Source: Monilinia fructicola (lineage: Eukaryota; Ascomycota; Leotiomycetes; Helotiales; Sclerotiniaceae). Taken from it: a stretch of DNA of 64,000 nucleotides. The notes under the pieces were generated by a model. The model made no database searches and was not told the origin of the DNA. It was given only the letters and a program-made list of their open reading frames with translations. This document shows positions 44,578-56,520 of this stretch, in pieces (position 1 is the first letter of the stretch; the number at the start of each line of letters is the position of its first letter). A program made the position numbers and the translations under genes. The stretch is taken from contig VICG01000010.1 in assembly GCA_008692225.1 (NCBI GenBank), positions 1,550,001 to 1,614,000 on the forward strand. Reading direction: 5' to 3'.

Positions 44578-46695
44578 GATTCTCTCGTGTTCTATATTGA
44601 CGAAGGCAGTCGACTGATTCGAATGTATATAGGCGAAAGTGAATTTTAGGTCGGTAATGTTCAGTTTAGGTAGTTTGCTGCGCCATCTTACATCTTTTTC
44701 GCCTGGCCGCTACATTCAATCATAATATTCCGAGGTTACTTTCACTTTGATATAGGTAGGTCAACATAAAACTATCTAGTCTTGTAAATTATGCGATTCT
44801 TAAAGCAGGCAGATATAACAGCCTCTTGAATGACCCAATCTATTCGAACTCGGCTTACGATCACGAAAATCACTTGACGATTAATAAGCATTCGTTCAAA
44901 CCAAGGTCCCCGATTTGAACTGCAATAGGCGAAGAATGTTTCAGTCTGTCTGGAGATCATAAGAATAGGCTATTCCACAAGAAAGAGATCAAAAAAAGAC
45001 CTAAAGTTCTTCATTACATCAATCAACCCAGATAACTCCACTAGAGTACCTTGCGGAACCACTATTAACATTGTGTCGAGACTTTACGTAGTGCCTCACC
45101 ACCCCAAGAGAGACATTTATACACTGATCTAGATGTGCTCCCTACATAAAGTCTACCTGTGGCGGTGCTAGTCAAGTGTGTAGAAGCTTAGAAGACAAGT
45201 TGAATAAGCATACTTTTCCCTAAAGTACTACTTTTATGGCGATATACCATATATTATAGAATCTCCCTAACTCCTATCATAGCGTATATCTTCTGTATAT
45301 AAATAGTAGAAGCTTTTAAACGTCTACATTGAAAGATTTTCAGAATAGTATATGAGTTTTTAAATAGCTTCAAGTCCTATATTAACTTTAAATATTAGTA
45401 TACCATTCTCAATCCCACTTTAACTCTTTAATTTCACTTCATCTTAGCATCATCAACTTCGCTTCAATACTATCATTATTTTGTCAATAGAAAGTTATTC
45501 CAATCACCAAAATAAGGTATTCTATTCGTTAAAGAATTGCTTTTTCTACCTCGCTTTCGCCTCCCTATTTCGAAAACGCCCCCCCCCTACCCCCCTTCAT
45601 TTTTTAGTAACGTATTAACCACTTCAAATTCCGAATAGCTTCAATACTAACAACAATAACAACAACAACGACGATATCGAAGATACTAATGAACTTATAA
45701 TATACCCAAATATACCTGAATAAGACAATACATTTACTCGAGTAAAGAGATCGAAATAAATGTAATATAAGATCTTACATGATTAAACCTAGCTTAATAT
45801 ACTAAGATCAACAGACCGAGTTTAAAATAAAAATGTGGATTATCGATGTTAACTCCTCTTTGTGTGAATTCTTGATGCCATGTGAACAAAAAATGACAAG
45901 TCGCCATATTATATATAGCAATATGCCATAAAAGTGGTACTCTAGGGCAATTGGTTAAAGCACCATATAGAATCACGAGAGGCAACAAAGGAACTATGTC
46001 TCAACCGAAACTCAGAAACGATAGAATCAGAATAGGGAGAAAGGATATGCACCCTATCATGAGTGTCCAACAAGAATGAAGTGAGCGAGGACAGCAACCA
46101 ATTTTAAACTCGTGAAAGAGATCCCGCATGCGCAGGCTACAATAACTATTGTGAGACACTCAAATAACAATACCCTAAGATCTTCAGTCATAGGGAGCGT
46201 GAAGCAATGAGAGTGAGAGTTGCGAGAGAGTCAGAGATAAAATCAACTACTACTCGAGTACAGTGCAGATAATGATTTGCGATGATGAACGCAGTGAGGT
46301 CGCTCCAAACATACATAGAGGTGACTTCGATTGGTTGAGCCATGCTGACAAATGCTAACACATACTACTGTACCTACCTAGTAGTGCTTGATGTATAGTC
46401 ACGTGACACTCTCGGCCCACTGTTGACGAAGCTAGATTAGTCATCTCTTGACCATTCGGATCGAGTCTCTTCCGATGTTTCTTTGCTTTAATCATGGGAG
46501 CACTGGTGGAGGTCAAGAGCAAGATAGGTCAATGGTCGTTATCCATCTGAACGGGGGATGACAGTCCCATTTAATTTCTTTGAACATCTGTTGTTAACAT
46601 TTGGAATGATCATCACCGTCATAATCCCCTTTTTGAGTTTCGCCACTAGCGAAAGCTAAGGACTAAGTACGGTACAAGCTTAAGGTATATTGCAT
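44578..46695. other. intergenic region, gene-free
   Basis: No gene is recognised. AT content rises at about 45240-45480. A stretch at about 45937-45962 resembles a tRNA D-arm (AATTGGTTAAAGCACC) but no T-arm follows at the right spacing. TACTCGAGTA palindromes occur near 45735 and 46250. Confidence 0.5.
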
Positions 46696-47089
46696 TCAAG
46701 CCTCCCCATACCTTCCCGTCATTGGCCGCGAGAAAGTAGAATGTGGTTCGGGAACTCCTTGAGCCGCTCTAGATGCTAGTTTACCAGTTCTATGCGACGG
46801 GATCGACAAACGCATGCTTCCATTCCGTAGATGTGATGATCCAGAGCGGTTGGACTTTTCTTTGGGTTGAGCATGCCAAAAGAAGAGGGCTTTGAAAAGA
46901 ATGGATGTAAAGAGTGGAATACACAACACGACATTCAAAGACGATGACAACAATGCTACCAGTCCTGCGAGCAATGAAGTAGGTATTTCCACAGAGAACT
47001 AAGATTTGTCTCTGATCTACTTGACGAAAATTGTATGCTTGATCATCTACAGCCTGCAGGCGATCAAGCATAGAGTTACAATCTACCAT
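46696..47089 (-). CDS. possible small membrane protein or pseudogene, two overlapping frames
   Basis: Two overlapping minus-strand frames may be one gene. The first starts at 47089 (MVDCNSMLDRLQAVDDQAYN). The second runs to 46696 with a strongly hydrophobic segment (SLLAGLVALLSSSLNVVLCI) and a basic/Ser-rich tail ending PMTGRYGEA. Joining them needs a single-base shift near 46985-47005, or a splice I cannot find. No family is recognised. It could be a frameshifted gene like others here, a pseudogene, or chance. Confidence 0.3.
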
Positions 47090-47722
47090 TTGTCATGGTC
47101 TTTTGGCTTATAATCACTATGACGGCGTGGAGTCTGGGGAAAGCCTGATAATTCCATCTTATTTTACGACCTGCAGGACCAGTAAATTTTAGGTACTACA
47201 CTATTCCAAGCCCAATCCAGTTTTTTGAAATTATCCAAAATAACCTAACGCACCCAGTATAGCGTGAATTGTTCGGGCTGTTGTCACCCGGTCAGCAATT
47301 CCTCTTCCAAGAATGTCCCAAAGAGTGAAGACTGAGCTAGAAAACCCTCAACAAAGACAGGCGGTCTTTTGATAGGCGCTTTCGTCGATAGCTTGAAATT
47401 CTCCCCCCCCCCCACGGTCTAATAATTGTCAAGGACACAGAAAATCAATTAGTGTTACGGGATGGGGCAATGCCGGTGAACTCTATTACTTGATAGAACA
47501 ATAATGAGGGATATAGTGAAAAAGTCAACGAAACTTTCGGAATCGTCAATGACCGGGCAGTAGTCTGCCATCAACATGGAATTTTTCGACCCTATATATA
47601 ACCTGCATGTTTTTTTCTGCTGGTATAGTTTTTCATTGAACAAGTTGTCACTTTTCTTCCTAAACATACAATTCCAACCAAATTCCTCTTCCCGATCTCT
47701 CTTCGCAACAACCAACCGCGCC
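47090..47722. promoter_or_regulatory. upstream region of the Rds1-like gene with TATA-like box
   Basis: A CTATATATAA box lies at 47592-47601, about 120 bp before the proposed start codon at 47723; a C run lies at about 47403-47413. No gene is called here: the in-frame upstream extension of the Rds1-like ORF lacks a signal peptide and includes the TATA-like box. Confidence 0.45.
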
Positions 47723-48646
47723 ATGCTCTTCTCTACTGCTACCTTGGTGGCCATTGCCAGCGTCTTGAATCTTGTCTCAGCTCTCCCAGCAAAACGACAG
47801 GCAGCACCAACTGACGCGGATATTCTCCAATATGCCTTGACTCTCGAGCATCTTGAGAATGCCTTCTACAAGAAGGCTCTCTCCGAAATGCCAGAACAGA
47901 CATGGCTTGACTCAAACTTCTCGTCTTCCTTCTACAATCAATTGAAATTTATTGCACATGACGAGGAGTCCCATGTTGTCTACCTCCAAAGTGGTCTTAC
48001 CGCTGCAGGTGCTTCCCCTGTTGAGGCTTGTGAATACAAATTTCCATTCACAGATCCAATATCATTCGTCGCTCTTGCATCCGTCATCGAAGGTGTTGGT
48101 GTTTCTGCATACCTCGGAGCAGCAGCCGACATCACAACAAAAGCCTACCTTACGGCAGCTGCTTCCATCCTTGCCACCGAAGCCCTCCATCAATCCGCCG
48201 AACGTAATGCAAATGGGGAGATTCCAATGGCTAATCCTGTGGCCACACCTCTCGGACTTAACGCCATCTATTCCATCGCATCATCTTTCATCGTATCTTG
48301 CCCGTCTTCCAACGCTGCATTACCAGTGAAAGCTTACCCACCTCTCGCCCTCAGATCCGGTTTGCCTGCTGCACCAGGCGCCAATGTGGCCCTTGTTCCA
48401 CAGACAACTCCTTCAGGAACTTTCTTCACTACTTTTGTTAGCGGCCTTGATGCTGTAGCTGTCGAAAGTCATGTCGGTAGTGGTGGTTTGGTTATGAGTG
48501 AGGTTCCAATGAGTATCTCCGGACAAAGCTATGCTTTCTTGACCAAGGACAGCTCAGGAAACTTGACTGATTCCAACATCATTGCCGGTCCAGCCATTAT
48601 CGAGATTACACCTAATGCACCCACATTCAACTTAACGATCACCTAA
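47723..48646 (+). CDS. Rds1-like secreted protein with ferritin-like domain
   Basis: A single exon encodes 307 aa. The start at 47723 gives a clear signal peptide (MLFSTATLVAIASVLNLVSA) followed by a Lys-Arg site (LPAKRQ). The ferritin-like four-helix motifs are visible: ALTLEHLENAFYKKAL, FIAHDEESHVVYLQ, LASVIEGVGVSAYLGAA and SILATEALHQSAER, with Glu/His residues placed as possible metal ligands. The C-terminal half is Thr/Ser/Pro- and beta-rich (ISGQSYAFLTKDSS, PAIIEITPNAP). In S. pombe, Rds1 is a stress and starvation-regulated protein; its biochemical role is not established. A longer in-frame start at 47576 exists but would pass through the TATA-like region, so I reject it. No introns or frameshifts are seen. 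Confidence 0.87.
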   Translation: MLFSTATLVAIASVLNLVSALPAKRQAAPTDADILQYALTLEHLENAFYKKALSEMPEQTWLDSNFSSSFYNQLKFIAHDEESHVVYLQSGLTAAGASPVEACEYKFPFTDPISFVALASVIEGVGVSAYLGAAADITTKAYLTAAASILATEALHQSAERNANGEIPMANPVATPLGLNAIYSIASSFIVSCPSSNAALPVKAYPPLALRSGLPAAPGANVALVPQTTPSGTFFTTFVSGLDAVAVESHVGSGGLVMSEVPMSISGQSYAFLTKDSSGNLTDSNIIAGPAIIEITPNAPTFNLTIT

Positions 48647-49183
48647 AAGCTTGATATTCTACATAGATGGCCTGTTGGAGATGTGCACAGGGAAGGAGAT
48701 ATTAATTTTGAGAGTATGTTATAATTAATGGATTCAGTGGGCGAGTGATAGGTATTATTATACAGGTACCTAACAAGCATGCCTCTGAAAGGTTTTTGAC
48801 TTTGGCATTGTAAATAATTCTTTGAAAATTTTAATAAATGAAAGTATAAGTGATTATTTCAAGAATCATGAAGTACTATTGTATGTTTTTGTGCGGTCTA
48901 ATTTGTCAATTTCTGACGTTGAGCGGGGTTTACACCAGTATGAAGTATTGGCCCTTGATTGGTCTGATTGGTAGAGTTACAGTACCCATGACGCCCCTGC
49001 TCAACCGAAGAACCCACAAAAGAAAGGAAAATTTTCCTCAGACCCCGCATCACAGATTAACATTGAGTGACTGAATACATTCTTGAATGGATGGGTGACA
49101 AAGAGCAAATATTGCAAACAGCTTCTTCATCTTCGATTCTATACTCCCGGGCGTCGATGCATTGGTTGTCTGTGAGAAATACC
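48647..49183. other. intergenic region between the Rds1-like gene and the tRNA
   Basis: This contains the gene's 3' flank. Short open frames at 48850-49074 have no motif. Confidence 0.5.
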
Positions 49184-49284
49184 GGCCTGCTGGCCCAATG
49201 GCAAGGCGCTTGACTACGACACGGAGGAATTGCCGCCTACCTGTTGGTATCAAGAGATTGCAGGTTCGATCCCTGCGTAGGTCA
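49184..49284 (+). tRNA. tRNA-Arg (anticodon ACG) with intron
   Basis: The acceptor strands GGCCTGC (49184-49190) and GTAGGTC (49277-49283) pair with two G-U pairs, with discriminator A at 49284. The D-arm region is TGGCCCAATGGCAAGGC, the anticodon stem is CTTGA...TCAAG with loop CTACGA, and the T-arm is TGCAGG TTCGATC CCTGC. An intron of about 29 nt interrupts the anticodon loop after position 37 (about 49218-49246), leaving a mature tRNA of about 72 nt before CCA addition. A TTTTT terminator follows at 49293-49297. The internal boxes match the Pol III consensus, and the sequence fits fungal tRNA-Arg(ACG). Confidence 0.88.
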
Positions 49285-49292
49285 GTGAAATC

Positions 49293-49297
49293 TTTTT
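49293..49297 (+). terminator. RNA polymerase III terminator of the tRNA-Arg gene
   Basis: A run of five T residues begins nine bases after the discriminator base of the tRNA. Confidence 0.75.
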
Positions 49298-49493
49298 GTA
49301 TGATTTTGGATAATTTTTCTCGTCCGGTTTCTTTATACCACTCAATTATTCTCCCTACTTTACTTAGTGTTGTTTTTGATTAATACTAGGATAAAGATCA
49401 ACTGAGAACGAAATTTATATTGATTGAATCTCTAAATAGCTATATAATATATACTATATAATATATTTATATATAATATTTTATTCGAAAGTA

Positions 49494-49745
49494 CTTGGTG
49501 TTGTTTTTGAATCTCTGCCGGGGTAAAAGTTTACAAAATAGTATATCTTTTAAATTCTTTTTTATAGATTATAAAACTTTTATTTTTAAGAATTTAAATA
49601 TACTAAGGGTCTATTTTTTAATTTGATAATACTATAAAGGATTATTTATATTTTTAAATAGATTCGTTGATTTATTATAATTTTTTAAAAGAAATTCCGT
49701 TTTTAGTTAATTTTTGTCCCGGTATAGACTTAAAATAACACTAGG
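49494..49745. mobile_element. short TIR element, 252 bp, TA-flanked
   Basis: The left end CTTGGTGTTGTTTTTGA (49494 on) and the reverse complement of the right end CCTAGTGTTATTTTAAG (to 49745) match apart from transitions, and CCGGGGTAAAA / CCGGGACAAAA follow in the arms. TA flanks both sides (49492-49493 and 49746-49747). A direct partial copy of the left arm (ACTTAGTGTTGTTTTTGA) lies upstream at about 49361-49378. Confidence 0.55.
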
Positions 49746-50059
49746 TATATTAAATATATTTAATAATAAAAAATATTAGTTAAGATTTAAACTTAATTAA
49801 ATATAATATAAACTAAATATTATATTAATCGAATAATTTATTTAGATTTGAAAAATATTAAAATAAAAATATTTAATAAAATATATTATAGATTAAATAT
49901 AATACTAGCTAAAACATATATTCAATATTAAAGAATATTGAACTTGTATTTAAACTAATATTAATAAACATATTTAATTAGATATTATATTTATAATACT
50001 TACTTTAATATAATATAAAATGAATAATATATTAAATCAAATAAAGATATTATATTAAA

Positions 50060-50674
50060 CGGTAAATTACTTTAATACTACAAAAATCGAAATGATTTTA
50101 TTATAATGCTATATAGATTCTATAGTTTTTAAATAAAATCTAAATTTTATGATAGATTTTTTATATTAACAAATTAATAATTATATTATTTCAAAATAGA
50201 ATGGCTAAAAATAAAATAATCAGAATGAAATAGCCGAAATAGAAGGGCTAAAATGGAAGGGTTAGAATTAAATGGTTAGAATGGAATAATCAAAATAAAA
50301 AAGCTAAAATAAAAGGGTTGGAATGAAATGGCCAAAATAGAATAGCCAAAATAAAAGAGCTGAAATGATTGATTATCTTCGAAATAGCTGAAATAATTGA
50401 TTACCTTCAAAATAACTAAAATGATTAGAATAACTAAGTTTCAAACGTAGGATAAAAAATCGAAGCTTTTTTGCTTACTAATAATTAACCAATGAAAATA
50501 TTAGATTTTCAAAATTTATAATTTATTATTTAGATTCTATATTTTTTAAATAAAATCTAAATTAGATTTTATACTAAAAAGTATAGAATCTATAGCATTA
50601 TAATAAAATAAATCCGATTTTTGTAGCATAAAAGTGACTATTTCGATTTTTTATAGTATGAAAGTAATTTACCG
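50060..50674. mobile_element. fold-back element, 615 bp, with central tandem repeats
   Basis: CGGTAAATTACTTTAATACT at 50060 is mirrored by the reverse complement of sequence ending at 50674. The two arms then both contain ATCGAAAT, TTATTATAATGCTATA and GATTCTATA in matching order over more than 100 bp. Between the arms, about 50200-50440 carries a degenerate 9-13-nt repeat of GAATGGCTAAAAT type. No target duplication is certain. Confidence 0.7.
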
Positions 50675-53600
50675 TATATTAAATATTATATTATGCTAAA
50701 TATATTAAACTTTTTTTATACATTTACTTATTGTTAGGCCTTATACTTTTACTTTTTACTAATCTCTAAATACCTTTAATGTCTTACTTTTATTTTAAAA
50801 AGAATAGAAAGAAAACAATCAAATAGATTATTAAACTTTAATTTATACTAAATATACTTTTTATAGCTCTTTTATAAATATTTTGATTTTATATATTCCT
50901 ATACCTCTAAGAAGGTTTAAAATAGTCTCTAATTAATAGGACCTATAGTCTATTTATAAGATTAAAATAAATACTACCCTTACTACTACTAGTCCACTAG
51001 TGGGTGCACGGACTTATAAAACGTTAAAGTATTAATATCTTCACTATAGTAAAATATTAAAATTAATAAATAATCTATAAATAATTGAAATAGATATTTT
51101 ATTTTACATATAAAATACATTAAGTATTTAATACCTAATATTAATACATTGAATTTTAACTATAGGTCTTTTAATAATATTAGCTTGTTTTATAATAATT
51201 ATTATAAGTATATTAATAATAGTTATATAAGAGTATATTTTATATACTAGAAAAATTAGTATAATACTATTTAATCTAATAATATTATCAATAGCTTTTA
51301 TAGTTATTTATAATATTATTTATTTAAATAAATTAAATTTTATTAATTCTTTATTAATAATATAATACCCTTGTTTTAATAAGTTAAATTAATACTTTAC
51401 TAATTTAATTAGATTATAAAGCTTAACTAGTATAAATTTTATAATAATAGTTATTAATATAACATTTTAAATAAACTATTTACTATTGAAATTCTTATTT
51501 ATATTATATATAATATAATTTAAAATTTCTAAAAATATATTCTATATATACTTCGTTGTTATAATTATTAATTATTTAATTATTTAACATCTTATAATTT
51601 TATTATCAATATATAAAAAATGAACTCATAATATATATAATATTAATAAAAATAGTATAATTAAATTTTATATCATCCTATAATCAAAATTTTAAAAACA
51701 TTTAGAAGATTTTTTTATAGGATCAATACCATTTATAATATTTTCTAAAATATTTAATCATATTTAATTTCTATTATATTTAACATATTATAATACCTCA
51801 TAGGATTTGCAAATTAAAAAAATATTTAAAATATTAATATAATTAACAAAAGTCTATATTTGTTAAACAATATTTATTATATTAAAACTTTTTTTTAAAT
51901 AAAATTATTTAAATGAATCTTTTATAATAAAAATGAATGCTTATTTTATTTATAAGCTAAGAATCTTTTATTTAAAGTATAAAAAACATTTAAAGAATTA
52001 TTAAATATAATTTGAAATTAATCTATATCTATTAAGAATGATAAAAATAATATATTCGTTTATGAAATATGAAATTTTACCATCCTAAAAAATAAATAAA
52101 TATTAATAAATTCAAATAAATTGATTCCTTCGTTTTATCTAATTATTATATTTATAGTTTTTATCTTTAATATATTAATTAAAGTATTTAATATTTTTTG
52201 CTAAGCTTTAAATTAGTTTTTTTAGTAATAAATTTAGACACAATTTTTAAATTAATATAAATTTTAGAGAATTCTATATTTAAATACTTTTTTTGATATA
52301 ATAACTTTTCTTAAATTTAAATTCTCTTTTTCTTGTAATAATATATTATATATATTTTAAATATTGAATAATTCAATAATTATTTTATTATTAATTAATC
52401 TAAAGTTAATAAGAAAAAAATTATCTTCTTTTTTCTTTTTTTTTAGAAATAATAAAAAAAGTAACGAGTTTTTTAATTTTTATCCTCTTTCTTTTTTATT
52501 TTTATTAATTATTAGATATATTACTTTTGAAATTTATTATTGTTTTTTTATTAAATTGTTCTTTTTATTTATATTTTTAATTATTTTACTATTGTTAAAA
52601 ATGATTAATTGATCAATAACTTTTTCTTTGCAAATCTAATACTTTCTAATACATTTAAAATTATTAAAAAATAATATTATCAAATAAATTAATTTTAAAA
52701 TTATATTAAAAATACGAATTTTTATTTAACAAATATAAATTCTATATATTATTTTATGAATTACTATTATTATCTCCTTAAAATCTCCAATTCACAAAAA
52801 ATATTAAATCCTCCCCTTTATATAATCTATGTCATACAATAATCAATTTGTTTTAACTACTATATCAACCCTGAAATATATTTTTTAAATTAAAACAAAT
52901 AAAATTATATATTGATATTCTATAATAGACAATCATAAGTTTATTATATAAATATATCGAATTTCTCATCCTACTTTAGAAATATATTTAAAATACTTAT
53001 AATTCTATTATTATTATATAAAAGGATTTATTGAAAATTTTATCTAGATCTTTTATTTTGACCTTTATAAAAGTAATTATATTTCATTTATATTAATTTT
53101 TTTCTAAACTATTTTTAATATATATATATAGGTATATAATTTTTGAAATTTTTCAAATAAATTATTTTTGCTTAAATGATTAAAACTTAATACTCCACCT
53201 CAAAACATTTAAACAGAACTATTTATTTAAAAACTTTGTTTAATTTGATATTTTATAAAAAATGAAAAGTTTATAATTACACTTATTATCATCTTTATTG
53301 AATTTTTTTATAAATAAATAAAACTTTTGTAAGTTTAATAAAATATTAAATATATATTATTAAAAAACTTTTCTATTTTTCTCATTATTTTATTAATTTT
53401 CGTTATAATCTTCTTCTATATTATTTTATTAGATCCTTCATTACTTGAATTATTATTATCATTATTACTATTATCTAAATTTATATTATATCGTAGTAAT
53501 ATAACCTTAATTATATTCTTAATTATTCGTTTGATATTCTTTAAAGAAAATTTTTAATATAGTACTATCCTGCTTATTTGAAAGCTTTTTAATTTATTAT

Positions 53601-54007
53601 TCCATTTTTAAAATAGTATTTTTTTTATTATATTTAATTATATAATATTTAATTATATAATATATATACTTTATGGCTTTTTTAATAATGTTTGAGATAA
53701 TGTTAAAATATTCTTAATATCAATTAAGAATATTTTAAAATAGCTTAATATAATTCAATATAATTTAAAATAACTTAAAATAGCTTAAAACGTAGTTAAA
53801 ACCTACTTGAATCGGTGTTAACACTATTTTAAGCTAATTTTAAGCTAATCTTAAAATGGTATTAGATCGGTATTGTCGCAATAACTCACTAACCGTTTTA
53901 AGATAGTGTTAAGATATCTTAAAATATCTTGAAAAATAAAGTTTTAAAAGTGGAGAAAATCCACTTTTTTTAAAAAAAAAAATTAAAAAAAGTATTATTA
54001 ATAATAT

Positions 54008-54364
54008 TATTATTTTTGTTACTTTTTTTTTCGAACAAATTAGTCTAATCACTCGGCTAAATAACTAACAATGATTTGATAGTTAAATTTTTAAATTTCT
54101 ATATATTATTATAATTAATTAAATTATGATTTTAATACGGTATTAATATAATCTTAACACGGTTTTAACATAATCTTCAATTATTAAATTATCTTAAGCT
54201 ATTTTACGATATCTTAAAATATATTAATATATTTTATCGATTTAAGCTATTTTAAGATTAGCTTAAATTAGCTTGATATTATCTTAGAATACTAAAATAG
54301 CTTAAAACCATTTTAAGAACGTTTTAATATAGTGTTAAATATATTCAATTGCGCCACTAAGTAT
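54008..54364. repeat. diverged direct repeat, copy 1 (about 360 bp)
   Basis: This matches 55081-55449 in order and strand, including CGGCTAAATAACTAA, TTATGATTTTAATACGGT, ATCTTCAATTATTAAATTAT and GTTTGCGYCACTAAGTA-like ends. Much of it is TTTTAAGCTATTTTAAG-type palindromic sequence. Confidence 0.75.
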
Positions 54365-55080
54365 TATACTTGTATACTTAATCAAAGTATATTAATACCT
54401 TTGTTTTTTAAAAGCTTTTAAAATTATTCGATATTAAATTAATGAATTATCAATATTTTTTACAAAATGAATAATTTAAAATCAAAATAAAAGATACTAG
54501 TATTTATAAAATTATTACTAATTATATATATTATATTTTCTATATTATTTTTGTTTATATTATTCTTGTTTATATTTAATATATTTAGATAAATTCTTTT
54601 GATTAATAATCATATTTATTATATCTAATTTTAATATAACTATATATCAATTTTTGTAGTAATTTAAGTAATCTTTATTATATAATTTATTATATATATT
54701 TGTAAGCATTAAGAAAATAATTAAATTAAACTCCTAAATTAAATTTAAGATAATGAAAACAATTATTTTGTAAAATATAAAATAATAATAAAATAGAGAT
54801 ATAAATATAAACCTTGAAAATGAAAAAGGTTTTTATATAATATATAGTATAAAGAATATATATTAAATGTAAATATAATTCTATTTTATTTAATAAAATT
54901 ATATTTCAAAATATATTTATTAGTACTATTAAAATTAATAAGAAAATCTATTTCATCGATTCATATTTAATTTAATAATCTTTTTGAATTTTCTATTAGT
55001 TTTAAAGGAAATTCTTTAATACCTATAGGTAATATTAATTCCATATTAATATTGTTATTATTAGTATTAATATTAGTATT

Positions 55081-55449
55081 ATTATTTTCATTATTTTTTT
55101 TCTTTTAATGAAATCATTCTAACCATTCGGCTAAATAACTAATAATAATTTGACAATTAATTTTTCAAATTCCTATATATTATTATAATTAATTAAATTA
55201 TGATTTTAATACGGTGTCAAAATAACCTTAACGCAGTTTTAATATAATCTTCAATTATTAAATTATCTCAAGCTATTTTAAAGTATCTTAAAATATTACA
55301 AAATATATTAATATATTTTATCGATTTAACCTATTTTAAAACTAGCTTAAATTAACTTGATATTATCTTAAGATATTAAAATAGCTTAAAACCATTTTAA
55401 GATCATATTAATATAGTGTTGAATATATTTGTTTGCGTCACTAAGTATC
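55081..55449. repeat. diverged direct repeat, copy 2
   Basis: Second copy of the unit at 54008-54364, differing by scattered substitutions. Its right end GCGTCACTAAGTA corresponds to GCGCCACTAAGTA in copy 1. A reverse-oriented end, TACTCAGTGGCGCAAC, lies at about 56723-56738. Confidence 0.75.
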
Positions 55450-55994
55450 CTTTCGCATCTTGTAATAATTCATTTTCAATCTTAATCCTTTTTAAAAATA
55501 CTAAACTATTCATAGTATAAATATTATTCAAAAAATAAAAGCAAAATTAAAAGCTTAACTTAAATAAAGAATAATATTGTATTATAAAACTACACAAATC
55601 AAAAATTATAAAGTTAAAAGATTATTATTATTGTTATTATTAAAAAAAGGCTTTAAAAAAATAATAATAAGTATGATTGGAAATTCACAATAATAATAAT
55701 AACTTTGTTAAATAATTTAAATTATTCGATCTTAGTTCTATAAATTTTTATATAAAATGAAAATTGTAGATTTGTAATAGGCACTATATATAGATATTAA
55801 ATCTTCGCTTTATATAAACTAGGAAAAGATTATAAATTCGAAGAATTAATTAACTTTAGAGAAATAAGGAGTTATATGATTATCATATGGTTATTATATA
55901 ATTATTATATAATCATTATAAAGATTTAAAATGAAAAAAAACATAAATTCTAAAGTCTTTTTGTAATTGTTTATAAACATTCTACAAAAATTCT

Positions 55995-56215
55995 AGTTTA
56001 TCGATTATTAACAAGCAAAAAAGGCTTTAGTTTTCTAATGCTAACTTTCAATCTTGTTTTTGAAGTTGAGTTATTTTAACTATTTCGGCTATTTTAAAGA
56101 TAATTAATCATTTCGATTATTGAAAAGATAATTAATCATATCGGCTATTTTGGTCTATCTCATTTCGGCTTATTCCATTTCGGCTTGTTTCATTTCGCCT
56201 ATTCCGTTTTAACGA
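55995..56215. repeat. inverted, diverged copy of the 50.2-50.5 kb repeat
   Basis: Read on the minus strand, this contains GAAATGGAATAAGCCGAAAT-type tandem repeats, then AATAACTCAACTTCAAA and CCTTTTTTGCTTGTTAATAAT. These match, in the same order, GAATGGCTAAAAT repeats, AATAACTAAGTTTCAAA and GCTTTTTTGCTTACTAATAAT at about 50200-50490. Confidence 0.6.
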
Positions 56216-56419
56216 AAATACATAATAAATAATAATTCTAAAGGTATATTATTAGAATTATAATACAAGCTTAATATATTTATATATAATAGAGAATATA
56301 ATAAAAAATTTTATATGAACTATAAAGCTTTTCTATAAATTAAAAGTTCTAAATTAAAGAGAAAAAATATTCAAAAGTTGAATTTATAGAATAAATAGAA
56401 TAAAGAGGGTAAATAGAAT

Positions 56420-56520
56420 AGATAGAATGAATAGAATGAATAGAATGAATAGAATGAATAGAATGAATAGAATGAATAGAATGAATAGAATGAATAGAAT
56501 GAATAGAATGAATAGAATAA
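56420..56520. repeat. 9-nt minisatellite, about ten copies
   Basis: A near-perfect GAATGAATA tandem array. It translates to a Met-Asn-Arg repeat and I do not call it a gene. Confidence 0.9.

Noticed and set aside
45937..45962. tRNA-like D-arm
   Set aside because: No anticodon arm, T-arm or terminator follows at the right spacing.
47576..47722. Longer N-terminus for the Rds1-like protein
   Set aside because: It would precede an obvious signal peptide and overlap a TATA-like box.
52364..52612. 82-codon Phe/Ile/Leu-rich frame in the AT block
   Set aside because: Composition follows the extreme AT bias; no start context, neighbours or motif.
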